From Leifsonia shinshuensis (GTDB lineage: Bacteria > Actinomycetota > Actinomycetes > Actinomycetales > Microbacteriaceae), in the NCBI RefSeq assembly GCF_014217625.1, contig NZ_CP043641.1, positions 1,736,001-1,800,000 of the forward strand: a stretch of DNA of 64,000 nucleotides. The letters are read 5' to 3'. Each line of letters begins with the position of its first letter. Positions within the stretch are counted from its first letter, which is position 1. Shown here piece after piece: positions 53,544 through 63,138 of the stretch. Below the pieces are notes generated by a model. It was not told the origin of the DNA and ran no database searches. It was given only the letters and a program-made list of their open reading frames with translations. The position numbers and the translations under genes are program-made.

Positions 53544-54137
53544 TCAGAACGCATCCGGCCGTGCGAAGTCCGCGGTCGCGTACAGCGACTCCGGGTCGAT
53601 GTGCGAGCGGATGAGGGGCAGTGTGCGGGAGACCGTCGTGTTGATCCGCTCGCGGAGGTCGTCGGAGGAGATCGCGTAGTCCGTGAAGTCGGACTCGCTC
53701 GCGTAGATGCCGAGCGGCAGGGTCAGGGACTGGAAGAAGCCGAACAGCGGGCGCATCTGGTGCTCGACCAGCAGGGCGTGGCGGTCGCTGCCGCCCGTCG
53801 CGGTGAGGACGATCGGCTTGTCCACCAGGGCGTACTGGCCGATGTGGTCGAAGAACAGCTTGAACAGGCCCGTGTAGGTGGCCCGGTAGGCGGGCGAGCC
53901 GACGACGATGACGTCGGCGGACTCCACGGCCTCCAGTGCCTCCTGCACCCGCGGGCTCAGGCCGCTGCGGAACGGGGCGGCGCCCAGCTCGCCGAGCAGG
54001 GGTGCGAGTTCGATGGTCGTGGAGGTCCCGCCCGTCGCCTCGGCGAACGAGCGTGCGACCTCGTCGACGAGGACCGTCGTGCGGGAGGGCGCCGTCGGGC
54101 TGCCGCTCACGCCGACGACGTGGGGTGCGTGTGCCAT
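53544..54137 (-). CDS. NAD(P)H-dependent FMN reductase (LLM-partner, CE1759-like)
   Basis: A 197-residue flavodoxin-like reductase. The phosphate loop is GVSGSPTAPSRT (8-19), and GSPAYRATYTGLFKLFFDHI belongs to the family core. It supplies reduced flavin to a partner monooxygenase. The luciferase-like gene lies 123 bases upstream on the same strand; this two-gene pairing is the known CE1758/CE1759-type duo of actinobacteria. The substrate of the pair is unknown. Confidence 0.9.
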   Translation of the reverse strand: MAHAPHVVGVSGSPTAPSRTTVLVDEVARSFAEATGGTSTTIELAPLLGELGAAPFRSGLSPRVQEALEAVESADVIVVGSPAYRATYTGLFKLFFDHIGQYALVDKPIVLTATGGSDRHALLVEHQMRPLFGFFQSLTLPLGIYASESDFTDYAISSDDLRERINTTVSRTLPLIRSHIDPESLYATADFARPDAF

Positions 54138-54260
54138 GCGGGGTACCGCCTTCGCTGGGTGGGGGTCGGGAATGCGCCCAACGCTACCCCCGGCCCTCCC
54201 GGAGCGCCCCTCCGGCTGTCATGGTCCGTCATGGAGGCGGTTACGTCCGGGAATGCCCCG

Positions 54261-55277
54261 TCACGCCTGCGGGTACAGCCCCGCCACGATCTCCAGCGAG
54301 CGGATGCGGCCCTCCACCGTCGCAGCGCCGGAGGAGATCATCAGCTCGTCCACGCCGGTGGAGGCGATCAACGAGTCCAGGCGGGCCTTCACGTGGTCCG
54401 GCGTCCCGATGGCCTGGCGGGCGTTGCGGGCGGCGATGAACTCCTCCTCCGCCGGGCTGAACTCGTAGGCCAGGGCCTCCTCGACGCTCACCGGCTGCGG
54501 CTTGAGCCCGCGGCGCATCCGCAGGAACGAAAGCTGGCCGGGCAGCGACAGAGCGCGCACCTGCTCCGGGTCGTCGTCCGACACGACGTTGACGGCGATC
54601 ATGGCGTGCGGCTCCGTCAGCTGCTCACCCGGCTCGAACCGCGACCGGTAGAGGTCCAGGGCGGCCTCCGTGTTCTCGCCCGCGAAGTGGTGGGCGAAGG
54701 CGAACGGGAGGCCGAGGGCGGCGGCCACCTGTGCGCTGTAGCCGCTGGAGCCGAGCAGCCAGACCTGCGGGGCGTCGCCCAGTCCCGGCACCGCCGTGAT
54801 GCTGTGCAAGGGGTTCGCGTCGCTCATGCCGCCGTAGAAGAAGCCGAAGAGGTCGAGGAGCTGCTGCGGGAAGTCGTCGACGCCGAGGCCCTCCGCGCTC
54901 CGCCGCAGCGCCATGGCGGTGGCGCCGTCGGTGCCGGGCGCTCGGCCAATGCCGAGATCGATGCGGTCGCCGTACAGGGCGCGGAGGGTGCCGAACTGCT
55001 CCGCGACGACCAGCGGCGCGTGGTTGGGGAGCATCACGCCGCCGGAGCCGACCCGGATGCGCTCGGTCGCCGCCGCGACGCCCGCGATCAGGACGGCCGG
55101 CGCGCTGGAGGCGATCGCCGGCATCCCGTGGTGCTCCGCCACCCAGAAGCGGCGGTAGCCGAGACGCTCCGCCTGCTGTGCGAGGCGGACCGTCCCGGCC
55201 ACCGCGTCGGCGTTGCTGCCGCCGGCGGGCCGGCTGGCGAGGTCGAGGACGTTGAGCGGGATGCTGGTGGAGGTCAC
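54261..55277 (-). CDS. Luciferase-like flavin-dependent monooxygenase (CE1758-like)
   Basis: A 338-residue LLM-class flavin enzyme with the (beta/alpha)8 layout: [10 protein letters not shown] at the start, [42 protein letters not shown] and [14 protein letters not shown]. It probably uses reduced FMN from the downstream reductase to oxygenate or desulfurise an unknown organic substrate. GTG start. Transcribed towards the reductase gene. Confidence 0.92.
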   Translation of the reverse strand: MTSTSIPLNVLDLASRPAGGSNADAVAGTVRLAQQAERLGYRRFWVAEHHGMPAIASSAPAVLIAGVAAATERIRVGSGGVMLPNHAPLVVAEQFGTLRALYGDRIDLGIGRAPGTDGATAMALRRSAEGLGVDDFPQQLLDLFGFFYGGMSDANPLHSITAVPGLGDAPQVWLLGSSGYSAQVAAALGLPFAFAHHFAGENTEAALDLYRSRFEPGEQLTEPHAMIAVNVVSDDDPEQVRALSLPGQLSFLRMRRGLKPQPVSVEEALAYEFSPAEEEFIAARNARQAIGTPDHVKARLDSLIASTGVDELMISSGAATVEGRIRSLEIVAGLYPQA

Positions 55278-55334
55278 AGGGAGGGCAACCGCTGCCGCCC
55301 TCCCGTCATTCCGTCGGGGACGGGACCCTGCGGG

Positions 55335-55880
55335 TCAGGACGACCGCACCTTCCGCATCCACGCCGCGATGGCGACGCTCACGAGGCCGACGATCAGGAG
55401 GCCTCCCCCGACCCAGATCGACCACTCGGCGATCACGGAGCCCGTGTCGGCGAGGCCGGAGTTGCCCGGGTCGTTGACGGTCGTCGCCGTCGTGTCGGCG
55501 GGCAGGACGGTGACCGACACCGAGCAGACGTGGCCGCTCGCGGCGCCGACGCCGGTGATCGTGTAGACGCCGTTCGCGGTCGACGGCAGCGTCACGTGCA
55601 GGACGTCGCTCCCGTCCGCGTTGGCATGCTTGGTGAAGGTGACGGAGCTGGCCATGTGGATGTTCGCGCCGTCGAAGCCGCTGCCGGTCCAGGTGATGAG
55701 CTCGCTGGACGCCCAGGTCCCCGGGATGCAGGTGACGGTGGCCGTGTCGCCCGCCTGGATGGTGCTGACGTCGACGCTGCATGGCGCGCCGCTCGTGTAG
55801 TCGTCAGCGTTGGCCGCCGCAGGTGCGGCGAGAAGCAGTCCCGCGGTGACGACAGCGGCCGCCAGAATCTTCTTCAGCAT
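55335..55880 (-). CDS. Small surface protein with LADTG sorting signal
   Basis: A 181-residue secreted protein. A signal peptide (cleavage near AANA-DD) is followed by a single Ig-like beta domain with four cysteines, and the C-terminus has LADTG, a membrane helix and a basic tail (MRKVRSS). LAxTG-type signals are used by class E sortases of actinobacteria, so it is likely wall-anchored. The start may be GTG 55889 (3 bases after AGGGGA) or ATG 55880 (12 bases after). No sortase gene is in the window. Confidence 0.8.
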   Translation of the reverse strand: MLKKILAAAVVTAGLLLAAPAAANADDYTSGAPCSVDVSTIQAGDTATVTCIPGTWASSELITWTGSGFDGANIHMASSVTFTKHANADGSDVLHVTLPSTANGVYTITGVGAASGHVCSVSVTVLPADTTATTVNDPGNSGLADTGSVIAEWSIWVGGGLLIVGLVSVAIAAWMRKVRSS

Positions 55881-55929
55881 CGGGCTCACGTTCCCCTCGG
55901 ACGACGTACGTGGTTTTACTGACTAATTC

Positions 55930-57771
55930 TCACTTTACACCCGGCGTGCAGGGGACTGCGATGGTCCCAATGGCCTTCGGTGCCCCCATAACGGGGGTGG
56001 TTCCATCGCCATTCAGGGTGGGCGTGACGGCGACCGTCACCCCCGGCCGCTTCTGCGCCGTGCCCAGGAACTCGACGTCCACCGTCTTCGACTCGCCCGG
56101 CGTGAGCTCCACCTCCACCACCGCCACCGGGCGGCCTCCGTCACTGCCGGTCACGGAGGGCAGGCCGGCGCCGCCGCTCCGCACTCCCCCCAGCAGGCCG
56201 CCCTGGGGTCCGTAGAAAGCGATCCTGGTGAGGATGGAGCCGCGCGCGACCCCGAACAGGTCGCCTCCCGTGACGTAGTCCGAGAGAGTCGTGGCGGCGT
56301 TCGCCGGAGCCCGGTTGCTCAGCGTCACCTCCACCCGCGACGTCACCCTCCCGTCGGCGCGGCAGACCTTCGCGCCGGCCGAGACAGAGCTCCCGAGGTA
56401 GTAGTCCATCTTGCCGCCCGTTGCGTCGTTGAAGTACACGCCCAGCGCCGCGTTGTCGGGCGTGGAGACCGGGAGACCGCCCGCCAGGGTCGTGTCAGCC
56501 AGGACCCGCTGCTCGGCAGGGCGCGAACTCCAGATCCGCACGCGGTCGGACGCACCCGCCTGCGCGAGCACGTCGACCAGCGCGGAGCCCGAGGCGCCGC
56601 CGTCGGCGACCTCGGCGAACACCGCTCCGGCGGCCGAGGCGAAGAACGCGTCCTGATCGGCCGGGTTGGAATAGCGGTGGTAGACGTCGCTGAGCAGGAG
56701 CTGCACGGCGTTGTCGGCCGTGAGCGTGTCGCCCGTCGGCAGCGAGACCGGGCCCGCGGCGCGCAGCAGCCCGCTGAGCACGACGGGGTCGAGGGCGATG
56801 ACGCCGTCGACGACGCCGCCGTGCTCGTGCACCCACATCGCCGACGCCGTGCGCGCGGCGAGCGCGAAGTCGGGCGTCACGTTCGCATCCTGCAGATATC
56901 GGCCGACCACGGTGCCGAACAGAGCCGTCGTGGGGGCAGGAACGTCGAAGACGGGCTGCGCCCACGGCCCGAACGACGCGGACTGCGCGGCCAGGGTGAT
57001 GGCGCCGTGGTCGGTGCGGATCTCCGTGACGGACCCGATCAGCCCGCCGGTGGCCCGGATCTCTGCGGGGTTCTGTGCGACCACGAGATAGGTGCGCGGC
57101 CCGTCGGCCCCGAGCATGCCCGGCAGCAGCCGCGCGGTGTTGGCGACCGCCTCCAGCTGACCTCCCGCCGCGTCGAGCATGGTCCGCATCTTCGTGACCG
57201 CGCGACTCACCGGGCTGACCAGCTGCCCTTCGTCGATCGCGTCTATCTGGCGCTGCGCCGCGACGAAACCGGTCTCGGCCTTCTCGACGGCCGGCCCTGC
57301 GGCGATGAGCGGTGCGAGGTCGATGCGGCCGTGGGAGAGCGTGAGTTGGCGAGGATCGACCGCGGCCGCGGCCGAGGCGAGCGGCTCGACGACCTGGCTC
57401 GCCAGCGTGTCGGTCGCGGCGGCGACGGTGCGGACGGCAGCCAGGTCGGAGCCGAACCACGGTACGGCCTCCCCCGCGCGCCAGATGGGATCGCTGGTCA
57501 GGTCCGCGGCCGAGCGCGCATGCCGAGAGAGGTCGGCCGCGATCGAGCGCGCCTGGGCCGTGTTGCCGGACTCCACGGCGGAACGGGCGGCTTGGACGTC
57601 GGCGAGCGCGTCCTTCAGCTCGCCGCGGGCGAGGTACGCGCGGAAGCCGATCCAGGCGGCGCCGAGCAGGAGGACGAGGATGACGAGCAGCACGGCGACG
57701 AGGATCGGGCGGCGGCGCCGTTCCTCCTCGCGAACCGGAGGTACGTCGTCCTCCGCGAGACCGTTGGACAT
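55930..57771 (-). CDS. DUF4012 membrane-anchored extracellular protein
   Basis: A 613-residue protein: charged N-terminus, one membrane helix (about 23-46), a helical region (50-215), then a large outside domain with DGPRTYLVVAQNPAEIRATGG, the core mark of DUF4012. The function of DUF4012 is unknown; such genes often sit in polysaccharide or wall-polymer loci, and UDP-glucose dehydrogenase follows upstream here. The gene is transcribed leftwards, with about 110 bases to the ugd stop. Confidence 0.85.
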   Translation of the reverse strand: MSNGLAEDDVPPVREEERRRRPILVAVLLVILVLLLGAAWIGFRAYLARGELKDALADVQAARSAVESGNTAQARSIAADLSRHARSAADLTSDPIWRAGEAVPWFGSDLAAVRTVAAATDTLASQVVEPLASAAAAVDPRQLTLSHGRIDLAPLIAAGPAVEKAETGFVAAQRQIDAIDEGQLVSPVSRAVTKMRTMLDAAGGQLEAVANTARLLPGMLGADGPRTYLVVAQNPAEIRATGGLIGSVTEIRTDHGAITLAAQSASFGPWAQPVFDVPAPTTALFGTVVGRYLQDANVTPDFALAARTASAMWVHEHGGVVDGVIALDPVVLSGLLRAAGPVSLPTGDTLTADNAVQLLLSDVYHRYSNPADQDAFFASAAGAVFAEVADGGASGSALVDVLAQAGASDRVRIWSSRPAEQRVLADTTLAGGLPVSTPDNAALGVYFNDATGGKMDYYLGSSVSAGAKVCRADGRVTSRVEVTLSNRAPANAATTLSDYVTGGDLFGVARGSILTRIAFYGPQGGLLGGVRSGGAGLPSVTGSDGGRPVAVVEVELTPGESKTVDVEFLGTAQKRPGVTVAVTPTLNGDGTTPVMGAPKAIGTIAVPCTPGVK

Positions 57772-57879
57772 GACCTAAAGATAACAAATCCTCACTTTTT
57801 GCCCCAGGCTTTGACGACCCCCCGAACGAGGGGCGAAGGTCACTGTCAACGGGCGTCGCCCGCTAGTGCGGCCGCGCGC

Positions 57880-59187
57880 CTAGCGCCCGAGGCCCCGGAA
57901 CCGCCACCCCGCGGCACGCCACCGGTCGGCGTCGAGCGCGTTGCGGCCGTCGATGACCAGGCGCCGGGAGACCAGCGCGCCCAGCTCCTCCGGGTCGAGC
58001 TCCGTGAACTCGGGCCACTCGGTGATCAGCACCACGACATCCGCGGCCGCGGCCGCCTCGGCGGCGGACTCCACATAGGTCAGCTGCGGCGCACGGCGGC
58101 GCGCGTTCGCGATGGCCTCGGGATCGGTCGCGGTGACGACCGCGCCGCCCTCCGCCAAGCGCACGGCGATGTCGAGGGCCGGCGAGTCGCGGATGTCGTC
58201 CGAGTGCGGCTTGAAGGCCAGGCCCAGGACTGCGACACGCACGCCGTCGAGGCCGCCGGCCTCCTCGCGCACCAGGTCGACCACCCGCTCGCGGCGGCGC
58301 AGGTTGATCTTGTCCACCTCGTCCAGGAACCGGACGGAGTCGCCGCGGCCGAGCTCCCGGGCGCGGGCGCTGAACGCGCGGATGTCCTTCGGGAGGCAGC
58401 CGCCGCCGAAGCCGACGCCCGCGTTGAGGAAGCGCCGACCGATCCGCGCGTCGTGACCGATCGCGTCCGCGAGCTGCGTCACATCCGCACCCGTGGCCTC
58501 CGCGATCTCGGCCATCGCGTTGATGAAGGAGATCTTCGTCGCGAGGAACGCGTTCGCGGCGACCTTCACCAGCTCCGCCGTGGCGTAGTCGGTCACGATC
58601 ACCGGGGTGCCGTTCGCGACGGCGCCGGCGTAGACCTCGTCCAGGATGCGGGCGGCGCGTGCGCCATCCTCGCCCTCCGGCACACCGTAGACGAGCCGGT
58701 CGGGGCTCACCGTGTCCTTGACGGCGAAGCCCTCGCGGAGGAACTCCGGGTTCCAGGCGAGCGTCGCGCCCGGCACGCGCTCGGCGACGAGCTCCGCGAG
58801 CCGGGAGGCCGTGCCGACCGGGACGGTGCTCTTGCCGACGATCACATCGCCGGGCGAGACGTGCTCCAGCAGGGAGGCGAACGCGGCGTCCACGAACCGG
58901 AGGTCGGCGGCGTCGCCCTCCGCGGACTGCGGCGTGCCGACGGCGACGAAGTGCACGTCCGCGTCCGCGACGGCGGAGAAGTCGGTGGTGAAGCGCAGGC
59001 GCCCGCTGGCGGTCGCGGAGGCGAGCACTTCGGGAAGGCCCGGCTCGAAGAACGGCGCGCGCGCCTCGGAGAGCGCGGCGATCTTGGCCTCGTCGACATC
59101 GACGCCGACGACGGTGTGGCCGAGGTCGGCCATGGCTGCGGCGTGGACGGCTCCGAGGTAGCCGACGCCGATGACGGAGATGCGCAT
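57880..59187 (-). CDS. ugd: UDP-glucose 6-dehydrogenase
   Basis: Oxidises UDP-glucose to UDP-glucuronate for surface polysaccharides. The 435-residue protein starts with the Rossmann motif VIGVGYLGAVHA (5-16) and contains GKSTVPVGT, NPEFLREG and the active-site cysteine in FGGGCLPKDI. GLAFKPHSDDIRDSPAL marks the C-terminal UDP-binding domain. ATG 59187 overlaps the stop of thymidine kinase. A long open frame upstream is a shadow of that gene. Confidence 0.94.
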   Translation of the reverse strand: MRISVIGVGYLGAVHAAAMADLGHTVVGVDVDEAKIAALSEARAPFFEPGLPEVLASATASGRLRFTTDFSAVADADVHFVAVGTPQSAEGDAADLRFVDAAFASLLEHVSPGDVIVGKSTVPVGTASRLAELVAERVPGATLAWNPEFLREGFAVKDTVSPDRLVYGVPEGEDGARAARILDEVYAGAVANGTPVIVTDYATAELVKVAANAFLATKISFINAMAEIAEATGADVTQLADAIGHDARIGRRFLNAGVGFGGGCLPKDIRAFSARARELGRGDSVRFLDEVDKINLRRRERVVDLVREEAGGLDGVRVAVLGLAFKPHSDDIRDSPALDIAVRLAEGGAVVTATDPEAIANARRRAPQLTYVESAAEAAAAADVVVLITEWPEFTELDPEELGALVSRRLVIDGRNALDADRWRAAGWRFRGLGR

Positions 59188-59861
59188 CAGGTGAAGTCCG
59201 GGTCCGGTTCGGTGTCGCAGGCGGTGGTCGCGGACACCGGCCAGTGCCGGCGGCCGTTGTTGAGGACGCCCTGGCTCTCGTCCAGGTAGCAGTTGCCGCA
59301 CAGCGCCTCGTAGCTCACCGAGGCGCCGTCGATGGCGACCTGGTCGCCGTCGAAGACGAAGACGCCGTCGATCTTGCGTGCGTTGAAGATCGCCTTGCGG
59401 CCGCAGCGGCAGATGGTCTTGAGCTCCTCGAGGCTGTGCGCGACCTCCAGGAGGCGCCTGCTGCCCGGGAACGCGACCGTCTGGAAGTCGGTGCGGATGC
59501 CGTACGCGAGCACGGGGACGTCGTCCAGCAGCGCGATCCGCAGCAGATCGTCGATCTGCGCCTCGGTGAGGAACTGCGCCTCGTCCACCAGCAGCGCGCT
59601 GACGTCGCGGCCGTGCCGCTTCAGCGTGCGCTCGCGGTGCTGCTGGAAGCGGCCGTACGCGTCCGTCTCCGGCGCGATCAGGAAGTCGACCTGACGGGTG
59701 ACGCCGAGCCGCGACAGGATGCCCATGTCGCCCTTGGTGTCGATCGCCGGCTTCGCGAGCAGCACCCGGTGCCCGCGCTCCTCGTAGTTGTACGCCGCCT
59801 GCAGCATGGCGGTGCTCTTGCCGCTGTTCATCGCGCCGTAGCGGAAATACAGTTTTGCCAC
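59187..59861 (-). CDS. tdk: Thymidine kinase
   Basis: Salvages thymidine to dTMP with ATP. The 224-residue type II enzyme has P-loop GAMNSGKST (8-16), LLVDEAQFL with the catalytic Glu, and four zinc cysteines in ICRCGRKA and CGNCY. The C-terminal tail is longer than in Escherichia coli but normal for actinobacteria. Its stop overlaps the ugd start. Confidence 0.95.
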   Translation of the reverse strand: MAKLYFRYGAMNSGKSTAMLQAAYNYEERGHRVLLAKPAIDTKGDMGILSRLGVTRQVDFLIAPETDAYGRFQQHRERTLKRHGRDVSALLVDEAQFLTEAQIDDLLRIALLDDVPVLAYGIRTDFQTVAFPGSRRLLEVAHSLEELKTICRCGRKAIFNARKIDGVFVFDGDQVAIDGASVSYEALCGNCYLDESQGVLNNGRRHWPVSATTACDTEPDPDFT

Positions 59862-59889
59862 GGAGCAATCCTATGCGGGCGCCGCAGGC

Positions 59890-60570
59890 TCAGGTGAGGT
59901 AGCCGTCCTCCGCGGCGCGGCGGATGAGGTCGGCACGGGAGCTCGTCGGCCTCCCGACCTTGCCGTACTTCTCGCGCACCCGGCGCAGGTAGGTCTTGGC
60001 GGTCTCGTACTGCACGTTCATCGCACGGGCGACTTCGGAGGTCGTCCGGCCGTCCGCGTAGAGCACGAGCGCCTGCCGCTCGCCGTCGCTCAGCTTCGGC
60101 CGGGAGGCCTCGGGGACGGTCGGGCGGGGGCGCCAGGCCTGCGCCGGCTCCTTCTCCCCCGCGGCGCTGTCCCTGCCCATCGCGGCGAGCGCCGCGGCGA
60201 TGAGCTCGGCCATCGGCTGGGTCTTGGTGACGTATGCCACCGCGCCGGCGGCGAGGGCGGCGTCGCGGTCCTCCTGCGTGTCGACGGCGCTCAGGACGAC
60301 GACCTTCGCCCCGGCCGCGCGGCAGGTGCGCACGCGCGCGCCGATCGACACGGACTCCCGGAGCTGGAGGTCCATGATGACGAGGTCGGTCGGGAACGCG
60401 TCGCTGTGGACGAGTTCCAGCCAGCTCCCCGCCCGCACGACGAGGTCGAAGTCGGGGGCGTTCCGCTCGATCCAGGCGGCGAGGCTGTCGAGGAGGATCT
60501 CGTGGTCGTCGAGGATGGCGAGCCGGATGGGAGGTGCAGTGGATCCGGGATGTGCTGTGCTGGTGCTCAT
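59890..60570 (-). CDS. NarL/LuxR-family response regulator
   Basis: A 226-residue response regulator. The receiver domain (15-135) has acidic pocket D21-D22, phospho-acceptor D67 (VIMDLQL), Ser in VVLSAV and Lys in YVTKTQP. The C-terminal LuxR-type helix-turn-helix (about 160-215; RTTSEVARAMNVQYETAKTYLRRV) binds DNA. Its ATG overlaps the stop of the membrane protein gene upstream. Third gene of a signalling operon; the regulon is unknown. Confidence 0.92.
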   Translation of the reverse strand: MSTSTAHPGSTAPPIRLAILDDHEILLDSLAAWIERNAPDFDLVVRAGSWLELVHSDAFPTDLVIMDLQLRESVSIGARVRTCRAAGAKVVVLSAVDTQEDRDAALAAGAVAYVTKTQPMAELIAAALAAMGRDSAAGEKEPAQAWRPRPTVPEASRPKLSDGERQALVLYADGRTTSEVARAMNVQYETAKTYLRRVREKYGKVGRPTSSRADLIRRAAEDGYLT

Positions 60571-61778
60571 GGTGCTCGCCTCTCAGGATAGGCGAAGCGG
60601 ACGGTGAGGCCGCCCTCGCGAACGCGCATCGAGGCCACCATGGACGCCGACTGCAGCGCGCTGAGGTACGGGACGAGGTCGGAACGCAGCTCGCGCCGTG
60701 GCTCGCTCACCTGTGCGGTGAGCACGAACACCGGGGAGCCCGGCTGGGCGACGGAGACCGCGAGGGTCCGCGGGTCGAGGCCGGGGAGGGCGGCGATGGT
60801 GCCGATGAGCGCGCCGACGATCGCACGATGTTCGTCGCTCAGGACCTGCTCCAGCCGGTCGGGGTCGTGCACGCGGGAGGCCTGGCCGGCCTCCGCGCCA
60901 TCGCCGCGGCGCGCGAGTGCCAGGGCGACGGTCTCGGCGAGCCAGCTGCGCTCGACGGCCTCCACGGCGGCTGCGCGGAGCCGTTCGGCGATCGCCCGCG
61001 CCCGGCGCCTGTCGTCGTCGGTGACGACGCCGCGGGCGGACAGCTCGGTCAGGAACGGGACGGCTTCGGCGTTCAGCGCCGTGGTGCGCTCCTGCGCGAC
61101 CATCCGCGCCGCGACCTGCCTCAGCTCCGCGTCGAGCCGGAGCTGGCCCGCTCGCGCGACCTCCCGCCAGCGCAGCGTCTCGCCGGTCATGGTCCACGCG
61201 TAGCCCGCGCCGCCGAAGGCGAGGGCGAGGATCGGCGTCGCAGCCACCGTGGCGTAGACGAGCGGCTGGTTGGCGATCAGGAGCGAGGAGGCCTGCGCCG
61301 CGGCGAGCGCGCCGAGCACGACCGCCGCGAAGGCGGCGACCGCGAGCACTTCGCCGACCGGCCGGTACAGCGGCATCGCGGTCAGCAGCAGCGCGACAGC
61401 GAGCTGCCCCCAGTCGTCCTGGATGCGCTGGTTGTGACCCCAGACCGCCGCCTCGAACAGGCACGCGCCGACCAGGGCGACGCCGACGATCGCCAGGTGC
61501 GACCAGAGTCCGACCGGCGCGAGGCCGGGGTGCGTCCGGATCGCCGCGACGACGACGGCCACGAGCAGCACGACGATGGCCCACACCGCGAGGGGGTGAT
61601 GGGGGAGCTGGTCGTGGTGGAGCAGCGTCGAGAACACCGCGTCGGCGAGCGCGACGATCCCGAGCAGCGGCACCAGGAGCCACGCGGACTGCACGCCGAG
61701 CGGGTCCAGGCGCTGCGGCGTGCGCTCGACGGGCAGCGACCGGTAGTGGACGATCGTCTCGGACAGCACCTGGTTCAT
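60567..61778 (-). CDS. Membrane protein with degenerate kinase-like C-terminus
   Basis: A 403-residue protein between a histidine kinase and its response regulator. It has seven or eight membrane helices (about 30-225), then a coiled segment (TLRWREVARAGQLRLDAELR) in the place of a dimerisation domain, and a C-terminal region about 250-400 laid out like a kinase ATPase domain but without the conserved phospho-His, N, G1 and G2 boxes. It probably acts as a sensor or modulator partner of the kinase, not as an enzyme. Overlaps both neighbours by 4 bases. Confidence 0.7.
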   Translation of the reverse strand: MNQVLSETIVHYRSLPVERTPQRLDPLGVQSAWLLVPLLGIVALADAVFSTLLHHDQLPHHPLAVWAIVVLLVAVVVAAIRTHPGLAPVGLWSHLAIVGVALVGACLFEAAVWGHNQRIQDDWGQLAVALLLTAMPLYRPVGEVLAVAAFAAVVLGALAAAQASSLLIANQPLVYATVAATPILALAFGGAGYAWTMTGETLRWREVARAGQLRLDAELRQVAARMVAQERTTALNAEAVPFLTELSARGVVTDDDRRRARAIAERLRAAAVEAVERSWLAETVALALARRGDGAEAGQASRVHDPDRLEQVLSDEHRAIVGALIGTIAALPGLDPRTLAVSVAQPGSPVFVLTAQVSEPRRELRSDLVPYLSALQSASMVASMRVREGGLTVRFAYPERRAP

Positions 61779-62965
61779 GCGGCCTCCGCGACGGGGATGG
61801 TCATGATCACGGTCGTGCCGACATCCTCGGCGGAGTAGACGGTGACGGTGCCGCCGACCTTGCTGACACGGTCGTGGACGGACTGGCGGAGGCCGAGCCG
61901 GTCGGCGCCGGGGGCGGTGGCGACCGCGAAACCGCGCCCGCCGTCGACCACCATGACGGAGACGGAGGCGTCCCCGCAGGAGAACGCGACCTCGGCGGTC
62001 GCGCTTCCGGAGTGGCGGAGCACGTTGACCAGGCACTGCCGGACGGCGAGGCCGACGGCGCGGCGCGCATCCGGGGTGAGCAGGGCGACGGCCTCCCGCT
62101 CGCCGGAGACGTCGACGGCGAGCCCTTCGTCGCGCGCGTCCTCGATGGCCCTGCGCAGTTCGCTGTCGTACCAGGCGTCCTCGCCGGGCGGCGCCTGGTC
62201 GTCGGCCGGGAGCCCGGCGACGCCCAGCCGGTGGAGGTCGGACTCGATACGCTGCCGGAGCCGCGGCGGCAGCTCGCCCGGCTCGGTCGCGGCGACGGCG
62301 ACCAGTTCGCTGAGGACGGTGTCGTGGAGGTCGGCCGTGGACTCGGCGAGCAGTTCACGGCGCAGATCGACGAGCCGGGCGTCCCGGACCGCGCGGTGGA
62401 TGGCGCCCTGCGTCCGCGAGCGCGAGCCGCGGGTGAGCCCGTCGAAGGCGAGCACCCCGATCAGCAGCAGGTAGGCGCTCAGCGAGATCGCGTCCGGCCG
62501 GAAGTCGCGCCCCGCCGCGGTCGCCCCGAGGAAGACGGCGGCTTCTGCGAGCGCGAACCCCAGAGTCGCCCAGAGCACGCCGACCAGGGAGCCGGTCCCC
62601 GTCCCGCCGACCAGGGTCATCGCGACGACGGGGAGGGCGACGACGAGCAGGTTGGTGTCCTGGTACGCGGGCGTGCTGCCGAAGATCAGGTAGACGTAGA
62701 AGTAGGTGCAGACCGAGCCGACGAGCAGGTAGGCGAGGGTGAGCAGGACGGTCCGGCCGCGCGACAGCAGGAGGAGCAGCGCGATCATCGGCAGCAGGAC
62801 GAGCGTGCTGATCCAGGAGGCCGCGCCTGTCGTCCCGCCGACGGTCGAGACCGCGACGTTGAGCGCCGCCATCACCAGGCAGACCAGCGCGGCCCACCGC
62901 GCCGCGGTGGCCAGCGCACGGGAGTTCGCCGCCCTGGAGAGGTGGCTGGGAAGGCCGAGCGACAC
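61775..62965 (-). CDS. NarL-type sensor histidine kinase
   Basis: A 396-residue sensor kinase. Six predicted membrane helices (about 15-190) are followed by a HisKA_3-like dimerisation helix with STADLHDTVLSEL, where the HD pair holds the phospho-histidine, and an HATPase_c domain with QCLVNVLRHS (N box), VVDGGRGF (G1) and DRLGLRQSV. GTG 62965 has AAGGAG 4 bases ahead and is preferred over GTG 63019. First gene of the three-gene operon; all junctions are ATGA overlaps. Confidence 0.88.
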   Translation of the reverse strand: MSLGLPSHLSRAANSRALATAARWAALVCLVMAALNVAVSTVGGTTGAASWISTLVLLPMIALLLLLSRGRTVLLTLAYLLVGSVCTYFYVYLIFGSTPAYQDTNLLVVALPVVAMTLVGGTGTGSLVGVLWATLGFALAEAAVFLGATAAGRDFRPDAISLSAYLLLIGVLAFDGLTRGSRSRTQGAIHRAVRDARLVDLRRELLAESTADLHDTVLSELVAVAATEPGELPPRLRQRIESDLHRLGVAGLPADDQAPPGEDAWYDSELRRAIEDARDEGLAVDVSGEREAVALLTPDARRAVGLAVRQCLVNVLRHSGSATAEVAFSCGDASVSVMVVDGGRGFAVATAPGADRLGLRQSVHDRVSKVGGTVTVYSAEDVGTTVIMTIPVAEAA

Positions 62966-63138
62966 CGGACTCCTTCGGCGCGAGAGGAACCGACGGTGGG
63001 GGCGCCGGTGGGAAACCACGCGTCGGCGGCGTCCCAGTGGGGATTATGGCAGCGATCGTGCACACTGTGTACCCCGGACGCGTCGGCGTGTTGTACCCCG
63101 CGAAGTGGGGGAGACGCCTGCCGCGCGCAGCTTCGCTC

